From an uncultured SAR116 cluster alpha proteobacterium (GTDB taxonomy: Bacteria > Pseudomonadota > Alphaproteobacteria > Puniceispirillales > Marisalimonadaceae): DNA of 64,000 nucleotides. Shown one piece after another: positions 49,992-57,709 of this stretch; position 1 is the first letter of the stretch, and each line of letters begins with the position of its first letter. The position numbers and the translations under genes were made by a program. The notes beneath the pieces are model-generated. The model did not search any database. It worked only from the letters and a program-made list of their open reading frames with translations, and was not told the DNA's origin. The DNA lies in the NCBI GenBank assembly GCA_902619615.1, contig CACNFD010000002.1, forward strand, positions 124,001-188,000, read 5' to 3'.

Positions 49992-50811
49992 ATCCATTTT
50001 TTTTAAGCCAGTTTTTGAAATTACTTCTTTCTGGAACAGATAATTGTCTACTAATATTTTCTGACCAAGTTCCCTTTTTTGCAACCCCATAAAGGTCAAC
50101 GTGACGTTGCTTGTTTTCTGGAATTGGATCTTTTTTAAAAACTATTTCGTCATATTTATTTATTTTTTGAATTAAATCTTTTTCATTATATTTATCAAAG
50201 TGTATTACAATATCTTGAGATAATCTTATAGACACATTTGACTTTTGATCAGGCCAACCCAAAGCCAGACCTGCAATAGGGAAAACCCCTTTAGGTAATT
50301 TACAAATAACCTTTACCTCCTCAATTATATTTCTAATCATACTAATTGGGCATACTCCCAGGCCTAAAGACTCTGATGCGCATATAGTTGATTGCATAGA
50401 TAAAGCAGCATCAATTACACCATTCATAAAGGTATCAACATTGTTATTTTTATACTCATATCCTCTATCATTTGTTATTTTTATATTTCTTCTTATATCT
50501 GCAAGATATAAAAAAAATATTGGCGCCGTTAATGCCCACTTGGTATTTCCTATTAAGTTAGATATTTCATTTTTAATATTTTGATCTTGAATTACTAAAA
50601 TTGAGTATTGTTGAAGGTTTGATTTAGACGGAGCAGATTGTGCAGCAGCTAGAAGTAAAGTCAGAAGTTCTTTTGATATTGGCTTGTTTAAAAATTTTCT
50701 TATACTTCTTCTTGATAAAATAGATTTAAGAGTTTCTGTTTCTTGGATTTTTGAAAAATCTAGATCAATTTCCTTAGCATATCTATCTGCAACTAATTTT
50801 GAAAATTTCAT
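49978..50811 (-). CDS. Nitroreductase-family protein
   Basis: A 277-residue FMN-dependent NAD(P)H oxidoreductase of the nitroreductase superfamily. The FMN-binding opening is SRRSIRKFLNKPISKELL, followed by AAQSAPSKSNLQQYSILVIQ, and a segment with ESLGLGVCPISMIRN and FPIAGLALGWPDQ. Reported reactions include reduction of nitro groups, quinones and enones. The C-terminal 70 residues form an extension that is seen in some members. It is divergent from the SDR gene at 50886. Confidence 0.88.
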   Translation of the reverse strand: MKFSKLVADRYAKEIDLDFSKIQETETLKSILSRRSIRKFLNKPISKELLTLLLAAAQSAPSKSNLQQYSILVIQDQNIKNEISNLIGNTKWALTAPIFFLYLADIRRNIKITNDRGYEYKNNNVDTFMNGVIDAALSMQSTICASESLGLGVCPISMIRNIIEEVKVICKLPKGVFPIAGLALGWPDQKSNVSIRLSQDIVIHFDKYNEKDLIQKINKYDEIVFKKDPIPENKQRHVDLYGVAKKGTWSENISRQLSVPERSNFKNWLKKNGFNLE

Positions 50812-50885
50812 TACGATTTATACTTTCTTGTAAATTAAATACCTTATGTTAATACTATCATATAAAACTGTTAGAGGTTTATCTA

Positions 50886-51680
50886 ATGCTTAATCTAAAT
50901 AATAAAATTGCTGTAGTTTCTGGATGTGGCTCTATTGGCAGTGGTTTTGGCAATGGCCGCGCAATTTCAACACTTCTAGCGCGTCAGGGTGCAAAAGTTT
51001 TTGGTACTGATATAAATGAAGAAGCAGGTCAAAACACTGCTAATTTTATTAAAGAAGAAGGTAACGATTTTACATTTTATAAGGTAAATATGACCAATGA
51101 GAATGATGTAAAAGAGTTTTTTGAGATAATAGAAAAAAAACATAAAAAAATAGATATTTTAGTCAATGTTGTTGGTCAATCTGAACCTGGAGGACCAGTA
51201 GAAATTGACAGTCCTACATGGCAAAAACAATTTACTTTGAATTTAGATACAGCTTATTTTTGTATTAAATTTGTTATCCCAATTATGGAAAAAAATTCAG
51301 GTGGATCCATTGTAAATATATCATCAGTTGCAGGATTAAGGTATATAGGGAAACCTCAAGTAGGGTATAGTGCTTCAAAAGCCGCTCTTATACAAATGAC
51401 TAAAACAACGGCTGTAATTGAAGCAAAAAAAAATATTCGGCTAAATTGTGTGGTTCCAGGTTTAATGCACACACCTTTAGTAGAGAGGTTAGCAAACAAA
51501 TATGCTGATGGTGATTATGCTGGATTTGTGAAACGAAGACATGAGCAAGTGCCAATGGGTAAAATGGGAGAATCTTGGGATATAGCTAATGCTGTATTAT
51601 TTTTATGCTCTGACGAAGCTAAATATATTACTGGAACAGAAATAATAGTTGATGGTGGTCTCACTGCAGCAACTCCATAA
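50886..51680 (+). CDS. Short-chain dehydrogenase/reductase with expanded cofactor loop
   Basis: A 264-residue SDR. The N-terminal loop reads SGCGSIGSGFGNGRAIS rather than the usual TGxxxGIGxA, a known subfamily variant. The catalytic set is the serine in IVNISSVAG, YSASK and NVVGQSEPGG for the NAG position. A conserved C-terminal ITGTEIIVDGG is present. AGAGG lies 8 nt before the ATG. Substrate unknown; its neighbours suggest a catabolic role. Confidence 0.9.
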   Translation: MLNLNNKIAVVSGCGSIGSGFGNGRAISTLLARQGAKVFGTDINEEAGQNTANFIKEEGNDFTFYKVNMTNENDVKEFFEIIEKKHKKIDILVNVVGQSEPGGPVEIDSPTWQKQFTLNLDTAYFCIKFVIPIMEKNSGGSIVNISSVAGLRYIGKPQVGYSASKAALIQMTKTTAVIEAKKNIRLNCVVPGLMHTPLVERLANKYADGDYAGFVKRRHEQVPMGKMGESWDIANAVLFLCSDEAKYITGTEIIVDGGLTAATP

Positions 51681-51749
51681 ATAAATTGCTGAATTAGATA
51701 TAAATATAAGTTAAGTTTTAATAATTATTTTAAATTGCTAGGCGTAATT

Positions 51750-52658
51750 ATGTATTTAAGAATTCAAAAAAGAACCAGTGAACTCTTATCTAAAGGTAAT
51801 GTTTCTGATAAGCCGAGTCAGTATGTTGATATAATTTTATTCATATTAATACTTCTAAATGTTACCGCAGTTTGTTTAGAGTCCGTAAAATATATTGGTG
51901 AAACTTATAAAGATCCTTTTTATGCATTTGAGATTTTTTCAGTTATTATTTTTAGTATAGAATACATCTTGAGAGTTTGGTCTGCTCCTGCAAGACCAGA
52001 TCTTGGTAATTCTTCTGGATTTGTAAAACGTTTAAAATATATTTTTAGTTTTACAGGTCTTGTTGACTTTTTAGCAATTGTTCCATCAATTCTTCCCTAT
52101 TTTTTTGGCGGATTAGATTTAAGATGGCTCAGAGTTTTAAGATTATTGAGATTATTGAAAATATCCAACTACAGTTCAGCTATTGAAGATTTTTTTTCAG
52201 CTATAAAGGCAGATTGGAGATCCTTTAGTGCTGCGTTATACCTTATGATTATCGCATTATTTTTATCGAGTTCTTTGATGTATATAGCTGAACATGAAAG
52301 TCAGCCAGACAAATTTAGTTCAATACCAGAAACTATGTGGTGGGGCTTAATTACTCTAACAACGGTTGGGTATGGCGATGTATCACCCGTTACTCCTTTG
52401 GGTAAAGTTATTGGTGCTTTTACGGCTATAATGGGGGTATGTACTGTTGCACTTTTAACAGGTATAGTTGCCTCTGCTTTTGCAAATCAAAGGGCGCAAA
52501 GAGCCGCTATTCTAGAGGCTGAAATAAATGAGGCCTTAAGTGATGGTTTTATTAGTGACGAAGAAGCTAAGAAAATTGAAAAGTTAAGGAAAGAGCTAAA
52601 TCTTTCTCCAGAACATTCAAAATCGCTTGTTGACATTCTTTCTGACAAAAAAAAATAA
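51750..52658 (+). CDS. Voltage-gated ion channel, potassium-selective type
   Basis: A six-helix channel protein, likely tetrameric in the inner membrane. From the ATG at 51750 it has 302 residues; AGG lies 7 nt before it, while the in-frame TTG at 51735 has no ribosome binding site. S1 covers about 26-45, S4 has arginines every third residue (about 125, 128, 131, 134 in DLRWLRVLRLLRLLK), the pore filter is TTVGYGD (about 204-210), and a C-terminal coiled region follows (EAEINEALSDGFIS then DEEAKKIEKLRKEL). The filter indicates potassium. Its stop is 6 bp from the convergent OYE gene. Confidence 0.92.
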   Translation: MYLRIQKRTSELLSKGNVSDKPSQYVDIILFILILLNVTAVCLESVKYIGETYKDPFYAFEIFSVIIFSIEYILRVWSAPARPDLGNSSGFVKRLKYIFSFTGLVDFLAIVPSILPYFFGGLDLRWLRVLRLLRLLKISNYSSAIEDFFSAIKADWRSFSAALYLMIIALFLSSSLMYIAEHESQPDKFSSIPETMWWGLITLTTVGYGDVSPVTPLGKVIGAFTAIMGVCTVALLTGIVASAFANQRAQRAAILEAEINEALSDGFISDEEAKKIEKLRKELNLSPEHSKSLVDILSDKKK

Positions 52659-52664
52659 TATTGG

Positions 52665-53729
52665 TTATATTCTTCTGGCATATTGGGGAGGAACTTCGAT
52701 ATCATGATTAAGTACCTTGGCTGCATCCCATACCCACCTCGGATTAGATAGAAAAGCTCTAGCCATTGCTATCATATCAGCATCTTGATTAATGATAATA
52801 TTGTTAGCTTCAAATGGATCTGTAATCATTCCAACTGTTCTAACAATCATATTAGTGTTTTTTTTTATCTTATTTGCAAGATGAACTTGATAATGTGGTC
52901 CCAAAGGTATTTTAGGATTAGGTGTATTTCCTCCACTAGAGACACAAACATAATGACATCCTATTTTTTCTAATTCTTTTGCCAAGATTATAGCTTCATT
53001 TTCATCAATCCCTTTATTTTCCCATTCTGTCCCAGTAATTCTCATACCAAGGGGAAATTCTTTAGGAAGGACAGCTTTGACTGAAGAGAAAATTTCTAAT
53101 GGAAATCTCAATCTATTTTCTAAGTTCCCTCCATATTTATCTTTACGTTTATTTGAAATTGGAGATAAAAACTGATGAAGCAAATAACCGTGTGTGCCAT
53201 GAATTTCTATTAAATCAAATCCAATTTCTACAGCCTTTAGTGAAGCAGAAATAAATTGTTTTTTTACCCTTTCTATATCAGATATTTTCATCTCTTGGGG
53301 AACATGCCAAGTTTCTTGAAAAGGTATTGGTGATGGACATATTGTTTTCCAGGGTTTTTCTTCTTTTGTAAGAGCACTTCTTCCCTCCCAGGGCCTTTGA
53401 GTGGAGGCTTTTCTACCAGCATGTGCTAATTGAATTCCAAAACATGACTTATTTGGAGCAACTGATTTTGCTAATAGAAGGTTTTTTTTTAGAGAAACTA
53501 TGCATTTATCATCGTATATTCCAACACAGTGATGTGTAATTCTTCCAATTTTCTCTACTGCAGTTGCTTCAACCATTATTAAACCAGCTGCTGAAAAACC
53601 TAATTGCATAAGATGCTGAGCATGCCAATCGGTCATTACTCCATTAATTGCAGAATATTGACACATAGGAGCGACAACAATTCTATTTGAAACTTCTAAT
53701 TTTCCTATTTTAATTGGAGAAAAAATCAT
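52665..53729 (-). CDS. Old Yellow Enzyme family NADH:flavin oxidoreductase
   Basis: A 354-residue FMN enzyme that reduces the C=C bond of enones. FMN-binding SNRIVVAPMCQYSA opens the barrel, then QLAHAGRKAS, FDLIEIHGTHGYLLHQFLS with the substrate-binding histidines, and GGNTPNPKI, MIAMARAFLSNPRWV near the end. It resembles the NamA/YqjM group. It is followed downstream by nothing on the same strand and its start is 20 bp after nudC. Confidence 0.92.
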   Translation of the reverse strand: MIFSPIKIGKLEVSNRIVVAPMCQYSAINGVMTDWHAQHLMQLGFSAAGLIMVEATAVEKIGRITHHCVGIYDDKCIVSLKKNLLLAKSVAPNKSCFGIQLAHAGRKASTQRPWEGRSALTKEEKPWKTICPSPIPFQETWHVPQEMKISDIERVKKQFISASLKAVEIGFDLIEIHGTHGYLLHQFLSPISNKRKDKYGGNLENRLRFPLEIFSSVKAVLPKEFPLGMRITGTEWENKGIDENEAIILAKELEKIGCHYVCVSSGGNTPNPKIPLGPHYQVHLANKIKKNTNMIVRTVGMITDPFEANNIIINQDADMIAMARAFLSNPRWVWDAAKVLNHDIEVPPQYARRI

Positions 53730-53749
53730 AATTATCTTTATAAAAATGT

Positions 53750-54679
53750 TTAGTTAAAACTGTTCATCCAAGTGTCAACTAATCTACGTGCGATTGAGTC
53801 TACTCTAGGTAGCTTGAAACCTCCACTAATGGATGGGTGTTCCAGGGATTTTAACTCATTAATTGAAAACCAGTTAGCATCTTCGATTTCATCATAATCA
53901 ATTGTCATTTGATCGTTTACTGCTTCTGCAAAAAACCCTAGCATAAGTGAAGCGGGGAATGGCCAAGGTTGTGAATTAAAATATCTAATATTCTTTACCT
54001 TTATCCCCACCTCTTCAAAAACCTCTCTTTCAAGTGCTTGTTCAAGACTTTCACCAGGCTCCACAAAACCAGCAAGAGTACTATACATAGAAACAGGAAA
54101 TCTGGGTGACCTCCCTAATAGTACTTTGTCTTGAAAAGAAATAAGCGTAATTATCGCGGGATCAGTTCTTGGAAAATGACTTTTACCACATTTGTCACTA
54201 GAACATTTCATAACAAAACCTCCCTCTGTTGAAAAGTTTTGAAAACCGCATGAACCACAAAATTTATGAGTGTTTTGCCAAAAAAACATTCCGTTAGAAA
54301 GAGCTAAAAATGATGCTTCTATATCATCTAGAATAGGACCATATTTTCTCAAATCCTCAATAATGATATTACTTTCTTTTAACCAGTTATCAAATTTTTG
54401 ATTAGGGGAACTCAGATCTACGCCAATGTAATTTAAGGTATTTGCTACGCCTAAAAAAATTGTGTTCCCTATTCCATTTGGAAAAAAATCATGAAGTTGT
54501 ATTCTATCAAGGATAACAGGCTTGATGTTATTACTGATTTCTGTAAATAGATTTTTTCCATTATAGAACGGAATAAATTTAGTATCTTTTTCAACAATTA
54601 TTTGATTTAATTTTTTTTCATCATTTCTATAGTTTCCATGACGATTTATTGCAGAGCTAGCATAAAATGGTTGGGTCAT
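53750..54679 (-). CDS. nudC: NAD+ diphosphatase NudC
   Basis: NudC hydrolyses NAD(H) and removes NAD caps from RNA. The 309 residues have a zinc ribbon (C-x2-C in CGSCGFQN and C-x4-C in KCSSDKCGK), the Nudix box GFVEPGESLEQALEREVFEEVGI, complete with the E residues, and the SQPWPFPASLM motif that identifies NudC. GAGG lies before the ATG. It is probably cotranscribed with the OYE gene. Confidence 0.93.
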   Translation of the reverse strand: MTQPFYASSAINRHGNYRNDEKKLNQIIVEKDTKFIPFYNGKNLFTEISNNIKPVILDRIQLHDFFPNGIGNTIFLGVANTLNYIGVDLSSPNQKFDNWLKESNIIIEDLRKYGPILDDIEASFLALSNGMFFWQNTHKFCGSCGFQNFSTEGGFVMKCSSDKCGKSHFPRTDPAIITLISFQDKVLLGRSPRFPVSMYSTLAGFVEPGESLEQALEREVFEEVGIKVKNIRYFNSQPWPFPASLMLGFFAEAVNDQMTIDYDEIEDANWFSINELKSLEHPSISGGFKLPRVDSIARRLVDTWMNSFN

Positions 54680-54857
54680 GTTTTTTACCTCAGAAATTAT
54701 TTTTTATTATTTATAGAAAATGATTCTCTTTTTTAATAATATTTATTTATTAAGTCTAAAAATCTATTCTAAAAATATATATTTTTCAATTGGTTATATT
54801 TTTCTATTGCTGACCACCTTAGTAATAGAGATTATATCATAAAAATAAAGGATAATT

Positions 54858-55268
54858 ATGATTAAAATTAGTAGAATTTCTTCGCCACTAAAAGATAAAG
54901 TTAAAAATTTAGAAACTTGCTCTCAATTAGATGGTGACGGAGTTTTTGAGGGTAAATACAAAACATCGGGATCAATCTTAATAAGAAATAGGTTTGTTGG
55001 TGAACTTTCTGCTGATCAAATAATAGTTGATGAAAAAGGCGTAGTTGAAGGAACACTCAAATCTTCTGAGCTAATTGTAAGTGGAAATGTTAGTGGTAAG
55101 ATCAATTCTGATAGTATTGTGATTATGGAAAATGGCGTTATATCGGGCGATATTCTTTATAAACAAATTGCTGTATTTGAAGGCGGTATAATTAATGTTG
55201 CTGGCATGAAACAAATAGAAAACAAACAAAATAAAGTCGTAGAAATACTTCCTAAAACTGCTGAATAA
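54858..55268 (+). CDS. Bactofilin-type polymer-forming protein
   Basis: Bactofilins polymerise without nucleotides and shape cells or place cell wall enzymes. The 136 residues have a repeating turn pattern in the centre (FEGKYKTSGSILIRNRFVGE, DGEKGVVEGTLKSSELIVSG type steps) that builds the right-handed beta-helix, with short tails. An AAAGGA site is 6 nt before the ATG. No peptidoglycan hydrolase gene is beside it. Its stop is 5 bp from the convergent 62-aa gene. Confidence 0.88.
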   Translation: MIKISRISSPLKDKVKNLETCSQLDGDGVFEGKYKTSGSILIRNRFVGELSADQIIVDEKGVVEGTLKSSELIVSGNVSGKINSDSIVIMENGVISGDILYKQIAVFEGGIINVAGMKQIENKQNKVVEILPKTAE

Positions 55269-55273
55269 AATGA

Positions 55274-55462
55274 TTAAGTTTTTACAATAAATTCTAATCC
55301 AGCCATAGATCCAACATATAAATTAGGCTTTGTTTTTTTGAGTTTAATTATTGTATCTGAAACTTCTATATCTATTCCATTTGGAAAAATTCTAATAATT
55401 TTACCATTGCTTCTAGTATCGTTATCAGTACAAGTCACTGTTACTTTTTGGTCTAAATGCAT
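55274..55462 (-). CDS. Small beta-rich hypothetical protein (62 aa)
   Basis: Family unknown. The 62 residues are rich in beta-prone stretches (VTVTCTD, GKIIRIFPNGIDIEVSDT, LYVGSMAGLEFIV) with no membrane segment, and could form a small barrel. It is the last gene of the minus-strand run TusA-like, plsC-like, DUF2237, 16 bp after DUF2237, which makes it likely to be translated. Confidence 0.65.
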   Translation of the reverse strand: MHLDQKVTVTCTDNDTRSNGKIIRIFPNGIDIEVSDTIIKLKKTKPNLYVGSMAGLEFIVKT

Positions 55463-55478
55463 TATTTATCCCCTAACA

Positions 55479-55883
55479 TTATGCAGAATATTTTTTTAAA
55501 TCCTCTAGTTTTACTATTGAAATGGTTGCCATATTAGTTGATTTTAAAATTACTTTAGGAGCTTTGCCAGCTTCAAATGCCTCTTGCCATCTTGAAGCAC
55601 AAAGACACCAATGATCTCCTTCACTTAAACCTTTAAAATTATATTCAGGTATCGGAGTACTTAAATCATTTCCAACTGATTTTGAAAATGTTAAAAAAGA
55701 TTTTGTCATTATACAACAAACAGTATGTAAACCAAAATCATCTGGACCAGTATTACAACAATTATCTCTATAAAATCCAGTTACAATTTCATTTGCAACA
55801 TTAGATGTACTACATGATTCAAGATCTCCACCGAGAACGTTAAGTTGTTTGTTGCTTCCACCTTTTTTATAAGAGCCATCCAT
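55479..55883 (-). CDS. DUF2237 family protein
   Basis: A 134-residue cytoplasmic protein of unknown function. It shows the hallmarks of DUF2237: NVLGGDLESCS, GFYRDNCCNTGPDDFGLHTV, SVGNDLSTPIPEYNFKGL and GDHWCLCASRWQEAFEAGKA. Several cysteines are conserved. It directly abuts the acyltransferase stop codon (no gap). Confidence 0.92.
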   Translation of the reverse strand: MDGSYKKGGSNKQLNVLGGDLESCSTSNVANEIVTGFYRDNCCNTGPDDFGLHTVCCIMTKSFLTFSKSVGNDLSTPIPEYNFKGLSEGDHWCLCASRWQEAFEAGKAPKVILKSTNMATISIVKLEDLKKYSA

Positions 55884-56621
55884 CTATTTCTCCAACTTTA
55901 TGAGTTTGTTTGAAGCAGTTTCTATAATATTTTCTAATTTAGTCAAAAACTCTTGCTTTGACAATCCTGGCTGAATTTCTGGAAGAATTTTGATAGTAAC
56001 TGATTTTGATCTTAGCCTATTAGGATATTTAAAAAAACTATTTTTTGGCCATAGTAATCCTGCATTATGAGCTACAGGAATAACAGGCACTTTTGCTTGG
56101 GAATATAAGAAAAAAACTCCTGGTAGATAGGGTTTTTCTTTTGAAGTGATACCTGGGTTCACTCTTGTTCCTTGGGGAAAAATCATCATAGATCTATTTT
56201 CTTTAACTGCTTTTTGTGCATTTCTACCCATTTTCCTGAGTGCATTTAAACCCTGCTCCCTTGCTATAGGAATGGCCCCTGCTCTTAAAAAATACAACCC
56301 AATCACTGGCAAAAAAATTAAAGCTTTTTTTAAAACTATAGATGGCATCGAAAATAGATCAGTACAAAAAACAGTTTCCCAAGCTGATTGATGTTTAATT
56401 GCGTAAATGACAACTCTATTTTTTGAAGGGATTTGTCCTATAATTTTTATTTCAGTACTTAACCACCATTTCATTCCTTTAGTCATTATGGAACACCAAA
56501 TTTTATTTACAAAGATTACCACTTCTCTTGGAAATAGAAGACATGGCAGACAAATAGTTACCAATATACTTGTACCTAAATAGAATTGTATATTAAATAA
56601 AAGAGATCTTAAAAATATCAT
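55884..56621 (-). CDS. 1-acyl-sn-glycerol-3-phosphate acyltransferase (PlsC family)
   Basis: An inner membrane lysophosphatidic-acid acyltransferase-like protein of 245 residues. An N-terminal membrane segment is followed by KHQSAWETVF, the HX4D-type active site (here H-x-x-x-W-E, with E in place of D), and FPQGTRV. The E replaces the usual D, a known variant in other members. It starts 19 bp after the TusA-like gene. Confidence 0.88.
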   Translation of the reverse strand: MIFLRSLLFNIQFYLGTSILVTICLPCLLFPREVVIFVNKIWCSIMTKGMKWWLSTEIKIIGQIPSKNRVVIYAIKHQSAWETVFCTDLFSMPSIVLKKALIFLPVIGLYFLRAGAIPIAREQGLNALRKMGRNAQKAVKENRSMMIFPQGTRVNPGITSKEKPYLPGVFFLYSQAKVPVIPVAHNAGLLWPKNSFFKYPNRLRSKSVTIKILPEIQPGLSKQEFLTKLENIIETASNKLIKLEK

Positions 56622-56640
56622 CCCCTATTATCCCAGTATT

Positions 56641-56889
56641 CTAAGTTTCATTCTTGTAAATTGTAAAATAATGCATACCTTTTGTTGTGCTTTTAATTGA
56701 AATTTCATAACCTTCATTTTCTGAAAAATGAGTGAAGTCTATTGGGCTGGCGGGATCATCTGAGATAAAGACAACTTTTTTTCCTCTGACCAAATTCTTT
56801 AATACTCTTTTTGCCTTTAAAACAGGAAGAGGACATTTTAATCCTGTAAAGTCATGTTCTTCTATCAAAAAAAGCTCCTTAAATCGCAT
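56641..56889 (-). CDS. TusA-family sulfurtransferase-like protein
   Basis: An 82-residue protein with the conserved cysteine in TGLKCPLPVLKAKRVL (the CPxP motif), followed by DDPASPIDFTHF. TusA passes sulfur to tRNA 2-thiouridine enzymes or other pathways. No other sulfur-relay gene is adjacent, so the precise role is open. It is divergent from the DnaJ-like gene across 85 bp. Confidence 0.88.
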   Translation of the reverse strand: MRFKELFLIEEHDFTGLKCPLPVLKAKRVLKNLVRGKKVVFISDDPASPIDFTHFSENEGYEISIKSTTKGMHYFTIYKNET

Positions 56890-56974
56890 ATATAAAATAA
56901 GTTATACATATTTATTAACCTAATCCAATTTAATTTTCTTGAATGAGATGAATCTTAATTGTAATAGATAGAAT

Positions 56975-57709
56975 ATGACCATTTGGGGTAAAATTATTGG
57001 GAGTGCAACAGGGTTTGCATTTGGAGGCCCTATAGGAGCACTACTAGGCGGTGTTGCAGGACATGCCATTGATAAGTTTAAAACAAAACAAAAAATCCCA
57101 GAGAAGCTCGCATTAAAACAAATTGGATTTACCATAGGTGTCATTGTTCTTTCTGCTAAGATGGCCAAAGCTGATGGTAAAGTAACTAAAAGTGAAATAA
57201 AAGCCTTCAAAGAAAAAATAAATGTTCCAGATAATGAAATTAAGAATGTAGCCAGACTTTGGGATCAAGCAAAAAAAACAACTGATGGTTTTGAAGTTTA
57301 TGCAAAACAAATATCAAATTTATTAGAAAAAAATTCATCTGTTTTGGAAGAACTTTTAAACTTACTAGTGATTATAGCTGAAGCAGATGGGAAAATAACA
57401 AAGCTAGAAAAAATATATTTGAAAAACGTAAGTAATATTTTTGGTTTTTCAGACGAAGATTTTGATAGAATTTGTTCTTCAAAACTCAATAAGTTTACAG
57501 ATCCGTACCAAACGCTTGGTGTTTTAAAAGATACACCGTTAGAAAAAATTAAAAAAAAGTGGAAAATACTTGCAATGAAACATCATCCTGACAGATTAAT
57601 CTCTCAAGGTATACCTCAAGACCTAATAGAAAAAAATACTTATAGGCTTAAAGAAATAAATAATGCATGGGATTTAATTAAAAATAAAAAGTATGATTTA
57701 AATGCCTAA
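56975..57709 (+). CDS. DjlA-like co-chaperone with TerB and J domains
   Basis: A 244-residue membrane-tethered co-chaperone. The glycine-zipper-like N-terminal segment (ATGFAFGGPIGALLGGVAGH) probably enters the membrane. Two TerB-type acidic turns (KADGKVTKSEIKAF and EADGKITKLEKIYL) form the middle, and the last 65 residues are a J domain with the HPD motif in MKHHPDRL. The 3' end overlaps the next gene by 8 bp. Confidence 0.92.
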   Translation: MTIWGKIIGSATGFAFGGPIGALLGGVAGHAIDKFKTKQKIPEKLALKQIGFTIGVIVLSAKMAKADGKVTKSEIKAFKEKINVPDNEIKNVARLWDQAKKTTDGFEVYAKQISNLLEKNSSVLEELLNLLVIIAEADGKITKLEKIYLKNVSNIFGFSDEDFDRICSSKLNKFTDPYQTLGVLKDTPLEKIKKKWKILAMKHHPDRLISQGIPQDLIEKNTYRLKEINNAWDLIKNKKYDLNA

